From positions 2,352,501 through 2,416,500 of the forward strand of contig CALZFC010000042.1 in the NCBI GenBank assembly GCA_945643635.1: a DNA stretch of 64,000 nt. Reading direction: 5' to 3'. Origin of the DNA: Allodiplogaster sudhausi (taxonomy: Eukaryota > Nematoda > Chromadorea > Rhabditida > Diplogasteridae). The notes under the pieces are model-generated. The model saw only the letters and a list, made by a program, of their open reading frames with translations, was not told where the DNA came from and did no database searches. How positions within the stretch are numbered: the first letter of the stretch is position 1; every line of letters begins with the position of its first letter. The position numbers and the translations under genes are program-made. Shown here piece after piece: positions 1 to 14,500 of the stretch.

Positions 1-658
1 ATATTTTAGTCGACTCACGGTAAAATCGATGCGAAGAGTTTTCAAAATAAAACTATTTTTTTGCAGCATTTGCTTTAAAAGGCATTGATATTGTATCCAG
101 AAAACGTGACGAACGGGACTGCGTGATGATGGAATCACAAATTGCCATGCAATGACAGAAGCTGTCAGAGTCTATCCGGGAAACGGTCGGACAAGAGCCA
201 AGGAGGGAAGAACGAATATCACGCTGAGACTCAACTGAGATGCATTTCTGCAACTCCAAACACAGTTTGTTGTTGGAATGCGGAAGTCGATGTTTGATCG
301 GGTCACTTGCGGCATCACAAAAGGAGAGTTTGTCGGCAGCGTATTACATTCGCTTCTTGCACAATCTTCCTTTGAGCAGACATGTATCAAAAAAAGGAAA
401 AGAGATGCAAAATTATGTCCGAAACATAAACAGATTTTACCAAGGGTTCGCTTGGTACAATGCGAGTGCAGCAACGTGAAAGACACATGTCTGCCTCTTC
501 CAGAGAACCACTCCTCAGCACTTATTCCAAGCACAGAATCAACACATTCTAGAAGAGGTCAGGAAAGGAGGGGAGCAAAAATGAGTAAGAGGGCTTCTCG
601 CATGGCTTCTGTAAGCCATTTTCTCTTGCTCCCCGCATCCGGCCTGCCATCCACTCTC

Positions 659-662
<4 letters not shown>

Positions 663-700
<38 letters not shown>
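663..700. repeat. (CT)n microsatellite
   Basis: Near-perfect CT dinucleotide run, first of many such tracts in the window. Confidence 0.9.
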
Positions 701-701
<1 letters not shown>

Positions 702-1104
702 TTTCCCTCCCTCTCTCTCCATGTCTCCATGTTGACTATTGTTGGAAGGTGTCAGCGGCTTGAATTTCTATCGTTCACGCCGAAAAAAAGCAAGTTCCGA
801 ACTACAACGTTGACGTTGAGCTGAGTAGTCAGCGTACACGAAGGACTCGTCATTTGCTAAAATATTAGATATCTCAACCAAACAGCCTATCTACAACATT
901 GCTACAACAGCAACAGTCAAGACATTATGTGCGAGTTTTGATCGTAATTAACAGACCGGAGAACGGCCTCTTTCCTCGTGGTTTACGATGGCCCATTCGA
1001 GAAGAGCGAAGGGACTCGATAAGATGCGCTCCAGGACATCATTTAAACTAAGTAACTTCCTGCTGACGACCACTGTTGAATGCCGCCAATAAAGAGGCCT
1101 TTTG

Positions 1105-1108
<4 letters not shown>

Positions 1109-1149
<41 letters not shown>

Positions 1150-1260
1150 ATAAAGAGAGAGGGAGAGGGGGAAAGTGGAGAGAGAGAGAGCGAGAGGGAG
1201 AGAGAGAGTAATAAAGAGAGAGGGAGAGATGGAGAGGGGAAGTAGAGAGAAGAGAGAAAA
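1109..1260. repeat. (GA)n tract with duplicated internal unit
   Basis: A pure GA run is followed by purine-rich DNA. A segment reading roughly gagagtaataaagagagagg occurs twice about 60 bases apart, suggesting local duplication within the microsatellite. Confidence 0.85.
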
Positions 1261-2539
1261 GTGGCCAAGTGGGTGGCCTGTGTTCTCTGACTTGGTGCTT
1301 CATCCTTTCAACATTCCATGAGATGCTGCACTCTTCGTAGCTGAGCAGAGCAGAGGGGACAGGCTAATGAAGTGAACACTCACTCACATCTTACTGAGGA
1401 AGCACAACTAAATGGACTCGATCACTCTCTTTCTCTCCACTCTCTCTCACTCTCTTCTTAAAGAGGAGAAAAATAGAAAGAACGACACGGAGCAACTGAC
1501 TTGCACTGACATTCGGAAACAATGGACAAGGCAAATGCGCAGAGTGCAAGATTGAAGAGAAAGGCATCAAGGAACAGCACGAGGGCATGCGGAGATTGAA
1601 AGGCCATATCTGCTATTTATAATACATGTATACGTAGATTGGATTCTGAAATAACTGTCGAAATAAAGGAATCAGTGATTTAAGGGATTTTCTAGAAGAC
1701 GCGATTATAACTCTCAGAAAATGCAGATATGTCTAATGTATTGGACGAATCATGTCTTTTGGTTTACACCCAGGAAATTTATAAGATTGGGTTAATTTCT
1801 TGGAATTAGAAGGTTCAAAGGCTTCGCAGGCGTCCGAAAATGTCGGGAATTTCCGATGCTGTTTGCTGATGCGGATTATTGGGCACATGACCTTATAATT
1901 ATTTTCTCTCTAAATTAGAGCCGGTGTTAAAGATCGAACTGCAACGAAACAGAGATGGAATATCTAAGGGATCAATTCAGCAAATCCTCACGAACTTGTA
2001 GTATGTGTAACATCATAAACTTATGGCTTTTTTGTGCTGTTGTAAGATTTCTTTCTCATTGGAAAATCTTGGAAATCTAAATAGAAATGTACCTACCACA
2101 GTTGATTATAAGTGCAAGCACAAAATCGAGTGAAGTCTACATTTCTTTCACTGATTGGAGAGCACTGATTTAACCAAATTAGTGAACAACTAAAATATGT
2201 TATTAGAACAGATCGAAGTAAATTAGATGACGAATCTGCAGTGGGAAGGATGGTCGCTTGATGAAAATAGCAGTGAGAACTGGGAGGATATTTCTATGAC
2301 GGAACCCAGATGTATCTCAGTCTTGTTGTGATGAGCAGAGAAGGACAGCGACAGAGAGAAAAAGAAACATAGAAGAAGGGCAGGAGATTTGGGCGGGACA
2401 AACATTGAGGGCGGAAGAAAGAGCAATATAGGCGTTCCGCTTGTAAGCTCATTAGATCTGCCCTGGCCGTGTGGCAATCTTTCCTCTCGGAATTTGTGCA
2501 CCAAACATGGAGAAGGATGGAAGAATGACAGAGCTCCGG

Positions 2540-2668
2540 AAAGAGAGAGATAGAGAGAGAGATTGAGAGGAAGGGAGGGAGGGAGGGAGAGAGAGAGAGG
2601 GAGAGATAGAGGGAGGGAAAGAAGGAGAGAGGGAGGGAGAGAGAGAGGGAGAGAGAAAGGGAGGGATG

Positions 2669-2711
<43 letters not shown>

Positions 2712-2755
2712 GAAGGAGTGAGGGAGGGAGGGAAAGAAAGAGAGAGAGAGGGTAA
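2540..2755. repeat. Long purine (GA/GGGA) tract
   Basis: About 215 bases of almost uninterrupted purine made of GA and GGGA units. This gives extreme strand asymmetry and could form triplex DNA. Confidence 0.85.
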
Positions 2756-3439
2756 GAGTGAAATTATAAAATTGGACGAAAACATATTAGCAGAAATACC
2801 GTTTGGTTTACGTTTATCGAAATATATTAACAACCGCTCAAAATTGAAGCATAATTGTGGAGGATTATGATTGAATCTTTTGTGGCAGTAATCTTTCAAA
2901 AGATCAGTTGCGGTTGACTACGGCGCCCTAGACTCTCAACAAACCATTGGAAGAGTCAAACTACCCACTTTCAGAGAATTATATTGAGACACACAGGGCG
3001 ACTATTTCTGAACACGGACGTGCTCTATGATGCACTAGAGGAAAAGACAAGATGAAAGGAAGAAGAACGTCCCGAATAATTGGGGAGTGTCGAGATGGGA
3101 ATCTTACATGCACAACTTCGCTCTCTCAATCATTCTCTACGGCAATCTGCTACCTCGATCTTTCTTTCTCGTTCTCTTCTCTGCTTCCTTCTTTCCCTGT
3201 CTCTCGCACTCTTTCTCTCTCTCCCCATATAATTCGCACGCTCTTCAATCTCTTCCTTTAAATGACGCTTTATCTTGCACTTATTCCTTTATTCGTTCAT
3301 CCGTTTCCCTCTCTGCCGATCTCCGTTCCTCCTTCTCTTTCTCTGCTAGATTCGAATTGAATAGACGTGAAGAAGTCGTCGCGCCATGTGCTCTCGGAGT
3401 TATCTCCGCTCGCTCTTCTTCTCCCTCTCTCGGATTTCT

Positions 3440-3450
3440 CTCCCTCTTTC

Positions 3451-3493
<43 letters not shown>

Positions 3494-3495
3494 TC
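3440..3495. repeat. (CT)n microsatellite
   Basis: CT dinucleotide run within a broader pyrimidine-rich stretch (3120-3500). Confidence 0.9.
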
Positions 3496-3688
3496 CTCTC
3501 GGAACTTCAAGAGTTCCAAGATTCCTTCGAAGAGGAGGAGCAGGCGGATGTGCCTTTTGATGTGACAGAGGAAGGCGCCGAGTGCCAAAGGACAAGAGCC
3601 TTTCACATCAGACGAGACGAAATATCTCTCTTTCTATGACTGTCGCTTTGTCCCTTTACTTTCTCGCCTTTCCACAACACGTTGTTTT

Positions 3689-3689
<1 letters not shown>

Positions 3690-3742
<53 letters not shown>

Positions 3743-3745
3743 TTC
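3690..3745. repeat. (CT)n microsatellite
   Basis: Pure CT run. A short GT run (about 3833-3851) and then a GA run lie downstream, so opposite-strand purine tracts sit close together. Confidence 0.9.
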
Positions 3746-4039
3746 CAAACCGATCCTTGAATGAATGAGCTGGCTGATTCTGGTGGAACAAGAGAATTTT
3801 GAGACTGCTGAGATAGATAGGGAGTGAGAGTGTGTTTGTGTGTGTGTGTGTGAGAGAGAGAGAGATGGATAAGCAAGAGAGATCAAAAGGAGCCAGATGG
3901 TTGCTGACGCGGCAGCATTGGTACTCTTCCGGGAGCTCGTGATCTTCCAAGCGACGGAAGAGGATTCAGAGGAAGCAGATGTCTACTCCCAGTTACAATG
4001 GAAATCAAATGTTGCCAGAGAAGGAAGTCGTTGGCGCTC

Positions 4040-4155
4040 TTTCTCTACTCTCTCTTTGTCTCTCTTTATCTCTCTTTATCTCTCTCTATCTCTACTCTCT
4101 CTCTCTCTCCCTTTATCTTTCTCTCCACCTCTCTCCCTCTTTCCCTTTCTCTGAG
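4040..4155. repeat. Imperfect CT/CTTTAT tract
   Basis: Pyrimidine-rich stretch of CT dinucleotides interrupted by TTTAT and CCC. Confidence 0.8.
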
Positions 4156-5520
4156 TTGTTCGTTTAGCTTCGTCATAGTCCCAACATCAATTCGTTTGTC
4201 AAGGACAGATATGCTACAAACAACCATACCAACTAAACTTCTTACCCCGTTGTTCACATAGTAAGACGAAACTAGAGATAATAAAATCATTGCTGATCTA
4301 TCCAAAAGGTTAACTGGATGCTTGTAGATTAAAGTATTTTTCAAAACAAATATAACCAGTTGGTTATAAAAAGATGAATTGAGACTTTTTGCGTGTAAAA
4401 ATGATGTAGGCACCTCCAGGCTGACAGCACTGATTCAGTTGACATGCAACAAGCAGAAATGATGGAAATAACGACGGGAACTGAAAGAGTGGAGAGAGGT
4501 GGGATGGACATTGGACGAGGGGAGAAGAGTGAAGGAGGGAGGGAATAAGATGGGGTGAGAACGGCTGGGAGAAATAGGAAGGTGCCCAGGGCGAGAAGTG
4601 ACATTGAAAGCAGAGGCAGAAAGGAAAAAAAGAAACTCAGCTGACGAAGATGAATTATGGTTGTCTTTGAGAAGAGAATTTACCCTGAATTTATCACTAA
4701 CAATGAGCCATTTTTTAGTGGCTGTTCTCCTTTGGACAACATACTAACAGTGCCCTCATAAGAAGAATCTCTAAAAAAGGAGAAGTTGGTAAGGTATAAA
4801 GTGAAGGATTGATAGAGAAAGCTAGAGAGATAAGATTAGATAGAAATGTATAGAGAGAGAGGGAGGAACAGAGAAGCAAGGCAAGCGTGAGGAGGAACGA
4901 CGATCATTCTGCGGCAAGCCAAAATAACTGCACCATATTGATAGATGCTTCTTATTATTCAACGATTCCCAACATTTCTGCTTCCTGTCATGTTGGAAGA
5001 TGTCAATCTTCGTTGTTTTGATATGCCAAACTCATGAAGACCAGCCTTCTCCCATTAGGTCCACCTGACAGACTCCTCTCCCCATCAGTTTGTCAAACAA
5101 CCTCGCAGCTTTCCCCTCTCATATTTTCAACATCTTGTTTCTCTTATTGAATCTTTCATGTCAATTTTCTCCAGATTTCCCTTGGCAACCAATTGCCTCA
5201 AAATGCCACCCAAGAACAGAGCAGAAGAAACATTTGAATATCCTACTTCATGTGAAGAAAAAAATACTCCGTTTACGAGCGGAGGGAACCATGGCAGACA
5301 AAAACTCATCAATATATTTAGAACTTGGTCAACATAATTTCATAATTCGTTTAGCAGCAGATACGATTGTACGCTAATTCGACAACCACGAATTTCATAT
5401 TCTAATGAGCACCTCACTATGAATTTTGCCAGCTGGATCTCGCCACTCGACTCAACTTGACGGACAGCAAGCGGTCGGTTCCCTCGGTTCTCCGGCCTCT
5501 CTTTCTCTGTCGTCTTCACG

Positions 5521-8500
5521 ATGAAGATTAAAGAGAAGATCCAGGAGAAGCTCATGAAGACCGCCGTCGAGAAGATGCTGCCCGGTGGCAAGGGAGAATC
5601 TAGCGACGTGGTGAGTGCTAGTAAAATAAAATGATGGGAAAAAGGGTAGTGAGATGCAGTGTTGTGAATTAGTGGTGTAATTTTAAAATGTAAAGTAAGG
5701 CTAGTGTCACACTATAATATTTAATAGTAATATTTCCAGAGGCATGAACTACTTTTAATCTGATTCCTTGCCATTTCAGGAAGTTGATATCAACACTAGC
5801 GATGCTGAGAGTGGTGCCGGAGGTGAGAAGCGGGGCAAGCTAAGGAAGGTCAGCTGACGAATTTGAGCCCCTCTGCCAGTTTGTTAAACGAATTTGTTCT
5901 CCAACTGCTTTCGCATCCCGCTTTCTCTAATTAAATTGGGTCACTATGTGGTTATCGACCACTAAGTGACCAGTGGGAGTTGTGCAATGATTATCTAAGA
6001 AAGGCAGCGTACGTCGATGTAGAAATTTCAAAGTTCAGCTGGCAAATTTCAGATCCTCGGCCGAGGCCTCGGCGTCTTTCGAAGGAAGTCATCGAATTCT
6101 TCCGAGAATAAGAAGGTGGTGAATGGACTTTTGGACATCTGCTTTATAGGATTTATTTTTAGGGAGCCGGACTTCAACGGAAGAAGAAGAGACGAAAACG
6201 GAAAGAGGTTTCGAGTGAAGAGAGCGATAGTGACGAGGAGCGAGGAGAAACGAGTGGAACCTCGGCAGGAGAAGAAGACAGGCGCAGCGGCCATACGTCT
6301 GATGGGGTTATTGATTCGTTGAACTCATTTTTAAAAGGTTATTGTTATTTAAGCGTTTCCCTAGTCAGTGCAGCGGGAATTCCGGTTTTTTACTTATACT
6401 TTCATCCCGACAGAAAAAGATAAGTCGCCACCTCCTTCAACTTGCTCCCCGTTTCTAGCCAACGAGTGGTGATGAAACGGAAGAGGACCACGAAGGTGGC
6501 GGAGATAAGCCAGGCGAGCCGCGTGGAACGAAGAAGCCGAAGAGGCCGGATGTCCTGCCCAACTTCGAGAACACCGACAAGTCTGGGACATTCCACGTCA
6601 GTCTGTTAGCTTACCCCTATGGTTGTCTGCTACGAAACAATGAACCGAGGTGTTGGGTTCACCTTCTGCTCACAGTTTCTGTTGGCCGCATTCCCTTTTG
6701 CCTGTCAAGTTAATAAAATTATGATGTGATATAATGTATTAATTTCTTCTGGCATTAATATACATTCCTATAAAAAAATTTTATGTAGGTGCTCGTTCGA
6801 ATCATCCAAGGCAAGGACCTTCCTGGATTGAATCTCCGCGTTGCCGCAAGTCTTGATGGCAGATCAGAGGTCCGCTTTCTACTTTCAGCTATTGTCGGAA
6901 GAGTTCAGATATCTGGGTATTAAGGGAACGAACAAGTGAAAAGAGATGGTGCTAATTTCAGTCAACGCGTGTGTCTTCGGAGAACGACCCCCGTTGGCGT
7001 CAGAATCTGCTGTTCACCGTCAATAAGAAGACTGTCGAAAAGCTCAGCGATCAAGTCCTCGCGCTCAAGGCATGTTGATTGGAAAGTGGTCTTGCTTCAT
7101 TTGGAGATACTGCTTCATCCTTTTTTTAATCTGAAGGGCCGAGCTATTTCTCCTTCTATCTTTTCACTTTTCGAGTTCAATTCCCCTATTTGATGAGCAA
7201 CAATCTTTGGAACGAAGGCTCTTTGAATTTAAATTTTTTTAAGCTATACCAAGAGAACCGTCTGCGACATACTCTGCACGGAGAATGGGAGTGTTTCATG
7301 GGAGCAATCATAAGCCAACCGAACAGGTATTGAGGTTCCCTCGTAGAGAATAGGAATGCGAATCATCTCTTGCAGAACAGTGGCATCCAAATGGATCGCC
7401 CTCCACAGTCCGGCCAGCGAAAAAGATTCCGACAGCGAAAACGTCGGCTTCATCAAGGTTCTTTTTTAGACTAAAAATAAAAAGGGAAATGGAACAAGTT
7501 CAGGTGACCATTTGCATCTACGGAAACAATGAGACGCCCGGGATGATAGCGGACGAAGACAGCGATGAGCTCTTCTGCGGGGCGCAGCTTCAAATGCACT
7601 CCCTCGTGGTACGGTAGCTGGGCATTTATCGTAGCCTGCCAACTGCTCAAGTGCATTGTAAATGACTTCACCGCGTCACTGTTGCTGCTGACTGATAATA
7701 AAGAATAATGTTTAGAATTTTTATTATAATATTTAAAAAGATAACTCTAGGTTCGACTTTTCCGCTTGCGTGACATTCCAGCTGACATCCAGAGACCATT
7801 CAAAAAGAAGAACGAGTCGCCACTCTTCATATTTAAGGCCAGTTCTCTTATTCTTGTGCAGAAGTTTAGTCGTTTTCCCGTATATTATGTTTTCAAATTC
7901 TAGCGTGTATGAATTTGTTTAACAACAATTTTTATTATACTCATAAATATAAGCAAATGCAGGTGATGTGTGGCTCGTGGTCGCAAGAATCGATGGCTCA
8001 GCCGGTGCAGACTCTCTCCGAAAAAGAAATTGTCGTGGCAGTGAATGAGCAGATCACTCTCCCCATCATCTGGCCCACCGTCGTCAACAATGTACAAGAT
8101 ATTCTAGTATTTAGAAAATATCTCCATTAATATCAGACAGACTGGTAACTATTTTGGGTCTCTTATCCTCCAGTTTGGTTAAAAAGAATAAATGAAATGA
8201 GTGTTAATCTCTAGCTTTAGAGGGGGAAAATCTATTTTACATTCATCGGGAATGATCGGTATAAAATACAGAAATGCGCATCGAAAATAATGAAGATGCA
8301 TGTAGCGTTTTAGATCTGGTTTGTTAATATTTTCAAAGCTTTGGTTTAAAAGAGAGCTGATTGAGATCTGCTTCGCGTTGATTCTTGCGAAAGGCAAACG
8401 ACGGCGGCGGATCGTTGCGAGGGTACACGGCATCCTTTATTGGCTGCTTTCTTTTAGGATGGGAGAGTACATCATTCTCACTCGCTCTTCTCTCAGGGTT

Positions 8501-11500
8501 CAATCGGCATTTCTGGAATTTCCGATTCTTCCGAGAAGGGTTTTCTGCCAACCTTCGGTCCTTCGTTCCTCAACTTCTACGGGCCGGAAAGAGTTCCGAA
8601 GTACGCGTTGCGGAGAGAGAAGAATCCTCTTGGCACTTTCAACGAGACGAGGTTTTCTTGTAGAGTTGTCATTTGTTAATGGATGGTATTATGCAATTGC
8701 AGGTACTACGGCCGTCTTCTTCTATCAATCGAGTGCCTTGAACACGCATCCGAAGAGCCATCGCGAGAGAGACTTTCACACGACGTCAACATGAAGGCGC
8801 AGTCATTAGAGAAGGTCTTTTTTATTGATAGAGTGTTAAAAAGTAATAATGCACAAATCGATGGTAAGAAGTATTTTAGTCGGACTACAAATACGCCCTT
8901 TCTGGTTCATTCTTCACATGCAACCGAATCGACCCTGCCTATGCTTCGAAGGGTGTCTCATTCTCCGTTTCTATTGGTTAGCAGTCTTTGTTAAAACTAT
9001 TCTGGAACGGTTTTTCTAAGAAATTACGCTGCTAGCTCAACTATTTTTTTTCTACATAAGTGCTATCGATTTATATTTACAATTTAAGCTTAGGTCACAA
9101 TAAATTTAAAAAAAAAACCTTTGAATTAGTTTATCTTTGTAAGGATGCCACGGGGGCCGCGACCACGAGCTGCCCGCTCCCGCCTTCTCCACCCTCTCCG
9201 TGATGCCGGATGATGACGGTCTCCACCGGGCGTGCACTCTTCCCTGGGGCAACTACAAGCCCGTCGTCCATCTCAACTGCAGATTCGACAATCTCGCCTT
9301 CCGCATTGAACGAGTCAATGCTATTCTCAAGGTTAAATGTGGAAGCATTCCTCAGGAATATTCCGAACACATATTTGGAGTTACCGAAGCTTCTGTATTT
9401 TCACCTTCGTCATTTTCTTAAGGTGACATCGACACTTAATGATCTAATCGATCAAGCGCGTGTATGTGGAGACATCTCAACCGGAGAGGTGTGATAAGTT
9501 GCTTATATTTGAATGAAATAAAATAATAAATAGTAGTTTTAAAGGTGTCGTCGATTACGGTGCAGGCGGTAGAACACACGTGCCTCATCCTGAACAATCT
9601 CAAACGACATCACAAAGCGGATCAGCTTCTCACTCACCTGGACAAGATTCGCTACTCTGCTCGCCGCCGCCTCATTTCGGAGGTATCCATAAATGCGTCA
9701 GGGAAGAAAAGCCACGGTCATGGACCCAGCAAAGCAGGGCGGGGAAGGATCTTTTGGGCCCAGAAATCAGGATAGGGTTGGCTGAAAACTGAGTTTCTGT
9801 CAGAATGATCTTCAAAAATTGGGGAGGCCCAAAACCATAGTGGGTCTTTCAAATCGACAATACCTTGTTTTCCTCTGATATGCATATAGCACTTCCATGT
9901 TGAATCCTCATTTCTCGTCGTGCCCTTAATAATCTGTTAATTCATCATTGTTGCAGATGAAGACAGAACTGGTGGATCTGAAGTTCGTTCCTCTTTCCAT
10001 TCGGGATGCCGGAGATGAGGCTCTTCGCTTGCTTGTTCGCACGAGGGATCGTGTCTTGAGGTCGGAATCAAGAATATTCCAGTCATTACAGAGCCGTTCA
10101 ATTCTATTGGCTTATTAGCGTTCAAAGTATATATTTTTTTCTTGTTTATGTTTTCATTTGTAAGATAGTTTCAGTTAAACAAGGTAAACATTTAGAGGCT
10201 GTTCTTTAATGGTATGTAAATAAATAATTAAATAAAAAAGTATATATATAATATGTATATTTCTCTATTTTTTCAGAATGGCTCGAGACGATTCGGCTTC
10301 AATTCCCGATGTCTTCATCAAAATGTACGCAGACAACGAACTCATTGGCTTCGTGCGCGTCCCGGCCCACAAGGTTTCATGTTTGAACTTCATTGTTTAT
10401 TCATTTAAAGCAATGACTTAATGCAGTTGTTCTACTCGAAGCACCCGGCTCTGCAAGGCGAGTGGTGCAATCGAATGAGGGGATATCCGATCGAGTGGTT
10501 CGACGACTCGCGCAAGCTTAGCAAGCGAGAGGATGTCCGTGCCTATTTCAGTCTATTTCATGATCGGGTGGTGGAAGGCAGTGCTGAACAAGGTCGGAAA
10601 TGCGTCAAATTCCTCCCCCGGCTTGTCATCGGGGAAAAGACAAACAAATTTGTGGATGGGGCGCGCTGTGTTACCTTGTGTGCCTTTGGACCCCACCTCC
10701 CTGGATCGAAGTTGTACAACGGATCATGTTCAGCACTGCTTGAAGACTGTGCTTCTGGATACACATATTTATATTAATTTTGTGGATCAATTAATTTTAA
10801 AAGGGTGTAAAAGAATGAATGAGCATCCTAGTACTACTTGAGGTGGCTTGCGTCCTCCACGCCAAATTCTGCCTCGGCGACCGCTCGAATGTCCAAGTGT
10901 GGAGGAGCTCTGTGGCACCTGCCGAGCAAAAGTACTACTATGAAATCTTCCATTATCAGGTTTTCCTTTTTTTATCGAGATTTTTCTGTAGATCTTTCTT
11001 ATACTGATTCTTTTATTTATCTAAGCTTACGTTTGGTTTTTAGAAACGCGGTTTACTTGGCAAATGGGACCGCGACATCTACACCGATGAAAGCGGTAAA
11101 CATACAATGGAGAAATTCAAGCGCAGTCCCCCGGAAGACTGGGAATACAAGGTTGGCGGGTACGCGTATGATCTATGAAATAATGATATTGTTGAGGGGA
11201 ATTGGATGGCGATGAACTCGCGTACCCAGTGGGTTTCTGGCGACCACGGCAGGCGCACCGTCCACGACATCATCTTCGAACTTCAGTACAGGAGGAAGAT
11301 CGGAGCAGAGTATCTTTTTTCATGTTATTTCCTTAAAAAAACTATTTCAGTGACATATATATATATATATATATATATTAATTGCTGTAGAAATTTACAA
11401 AACGTCTTACAGGTGGATTCACGATTCGTATACCAACTACCATGGAAAGAAAGTTAACAAGGACATCTTGGATGGACCACCTCCTGAAGGTAAATTTTGA

Positions 11501-14500
11501 TCTTTAATAATAAATTTAGATTAAATTTTAAAATATGTTTAAAACAATTTTTGAGGCTGGGAATGGGTGTGCGAATTGAAGCCGGATCTGCAAGAAAACG
11601 GAGACAAGCATGGCTGGTGCTACAGTATCAGCTATGTCTTCTGGAGCCAGAGCGAAATGATCAATAAGGAGGAGAGGTGGAGTTGACACTGGAATGAACG
11701 GATGACTAGGGGCCCACACTAACCTTGCCGGCTGGATCATGATATCACAGGAATAATAAAAGGTATATTTTGCAGACAGACGCACATGTACCGTCGCCGT
11801 CGTCTCGCTCGTATTCGTCGCCTTTGCAACTCCCAAGATGGAACGGATCTTGATGCTTATGAACAGACTCTCGGGGAGCAAACCGAGTGGGAGGTCAGCA
11901 GATTTATTGATTTTATTTCTTTTATCAGAGCAATTTTTTGTCTCATTGATTATTTTGTTGTTTACAGTATTCCACGAGCATGAGTAAGCCATTCCATAGT
12001 CTGTACGACAAAGAAGATTGTATTAGGCGGCGTCGTTACATTATTGAGATGGCACCTACGAGGTTTTCACTTTTTTGTTGTTTTGTTATTTTCATTCTTT
12101 AAGGCGCACCTCATGCGCTTATGATAGATAAATATTAACATTTCGTTGTCTTCCATATGTACTCACAAAGTCCCTTGCCTCATTAAACTGTACGTGATAA
12201 CTTTTTCCAGCAAAGCAAGGACCGAGACCTTCCAAAGGGCTCGATTTTACGAAGTTCACTCGACCGTCTCCAGTTTTCAGCTTCGCGCTTACTTCCTCTG
12301 GGCAAAGGTCAGCATTCTGGCTGGATCTTACTGATTTTAAGCAAGAAGTTCTGAAATACTTTATGCAAAGTAAGAATTGAAGATAAAAGTGTACGATTGT
12401 TGTTGAGGATCTGATGCCCACGTCCAAGCACGGCGCGCGCTCCTTCATTCGGATGTCGTACATGAACAAGAGCAGCGAGACGAGAGTCGTGGAGAACGAG
12501 CACAACCCCGTCTGGAACGAGACCATTCTCTTCTCTGGGGTCACGCGAACATTTTTGGTTCAAGCATTTTCATTTTCCAAGATAATTACTTAGTTGTGTT
12601 GTAGTTGTTGATTCCTGGTGGTCACTACGAGATTTCGATGAATCCGCCGGAAGTGATCTTCGAAGTGCGCGGAGAGATGCCGGATGGAAGTGAGATCTTC
12701 CTTGGCCGCGCCGTCTCCAAGCCAGTCGTGATCTGCTCTCCCGGGGACAAGCGAGGCTCTCTCTCCTGGCACACCCTGCGCTTCCCCAACAATAAGACGA
12801 GGTGCATCATATAATACAATGTTGTTATTCACTTTGGAATGCCATATGCAGGCCATTTTTATTTGTAATTATTTGATTATTATATTTGGACTTTCTTAGA
12901 GGCGCTGTCCTCGCCGACTTCGAGTTGTTCTACGAGAAGAAATACGGCGAGCAGAAGGATAATCCGTGGCTTCCTCCGAAGCCTGGCATGAAGAAGAAAT
13001 TCAACAACAGATATGAGGTTTGCTTGAAATGGATATGTTTTACAACATTGCTATAGAGGTGGAATGAGTACATTGCCTTTGAAAACATAACGAATATTAT
13101 AGTGTACTGAATGCCAAGAATGGTGGGGGTGGGGGATTTTGAATAAAATGTCATATAAGAATGGATATTGTAAGGCTGGTAAGCCTATTGCCTCCATGAG
13201 CCTAGACTCCGCTCCATTACAGCTTCCTCTCGCGATTCGACCTAAAATGGACAAGTATGTCGTGCGCATTCTGCACTGGGGCGTGCGAAATCTTCAGAAG
13301 CATCAGGTGTGCAAATGTTACATGCAAGGAAGAAGACGGGAAACATGAATGATTTCAGTTACTTTCTGTTCGACGACCCTTCATCAAAATCACCATGGCT
13401 GACACGGTCCACGTGAGCGATATTATCAAAGACGTCAGAAAGGTACCTGGAATTCCAATTTTTACTCCATCATTATTCTCTGTCTCTGTCTCTCTCTCTC
13501 TCGCTCTCTCTCTCTTCTCTCTTCTCTCTTCTCTCTTCTCTCGTCTGTTTCTTTCTCCCTTCTTTTTCTGAGCCTTTCCTATGCAGAATCCGAACTATGA
13601 AGTTGCTCTGGTGACCATCCACAATGTTGAGATGCCAAGGCAACTCTCGCTGGCCACTCCGATTCAGATCAATCTTTACGACAGCCGAGCATTCAAGTCA
13701 GATTTATACCGTTTATATGTGAATTTTAAATTAATTATGTCAAACGATTGGAATCTTTGTTAATTTCAGACGCAAACCACTCCTCGGCATGTGCCACATC
13801 ACCAATTTCTCAAGCTACCAGCGCGAGCCTACGAATCCAGTGATTACTTATTTTTTAGCTATAAAAATCTTTAGCTATAAAAATCTTTTGTGGTGACAAG
13901 AATTCTATATTTAGCATGCGGCGGGTGGCCACGACTTCAGCGCTTATGACAAGCTGATTGAACAGGAAGTCAGTTTTATCACCGTGGTTTAAATTAGATT
14001 ATTCAGCATTTTTATTTTAGGAAATGATTATGGATCCTGTTCGAAATTAATTTGATGATTTGATTGAAGGGATTCTTAATAAAAAAATTATGCTTGTTGT
14101 AGAAGAAGAAGGCTCCCGCGGAGTTGGTGGTGAAGAAGCAAGAAGTGGATGAAGAGGAGGAGGACGACATCCGCATTGACTGGTGGAGCTCCTACTACTA
14201 CTCCAGAGGACACCCGGAAAAGGCTCCTGGATTTGAAGAGTGAGACTCTCTCTCTCCCACTCTCTTCTCTTTTCACTTTCTCTTTTCTGTCTACTATCTG
14301 ATCGCCTCGTCTTCATCTTCTCTCACTGAATGTCTAAACCGTCTTTCAGGAGCGGCCTAAACAAGCTCCAGATCTACGACCATGCACTCGAAGACGCCCC
14401 TCAGTATCACGGATTCGACGACTTCGCTGACACCTTTAAGTTCCGCAAGAGTGCCAAGGTTTGGAGAGATTGAGGGAGAGCGAAAGCGTGGGAGGTGATT

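Larger units (their letters stand above)
1..5520. other. Gene-free region upstream of the ferlin gene
   Basis: No convincing gene was found in these 5.5 kb. Open frames are short and mostly created by (CT)n or (GA)n tracts that translate as Ser-Leu or Arg-Glu runs. Several microsatellites are listed separately. The last ~60 bases before 5521 are pyrimidine-rich and probably form the ferlin 5' UTR or a splice-leader acceptor region, but no promoter element could be identified. Confidence 0.6.

Noticed and set aside
539..730. Open frame rich in Arg-Glu
   Set aside because: It is a translation of the (CT)n/(GA)n tract at 663-700, with no start context or splice support.
2294..2899. 201-residue minus-strand open frame rich in Ser-Leu
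   Set aside because: Most of it is the GA tract 2540-2755 read as Ser-Leu repeats; the ends show no domain.
8385..8480. Alternative frame [17 protein letters not shown] for the ferlin exon near 8357-8422
   Set aside because: It looks C2-like, but neither splice junction keeps phase; the LIEICF... frame does. Flagged as the least certain ferlin exon.
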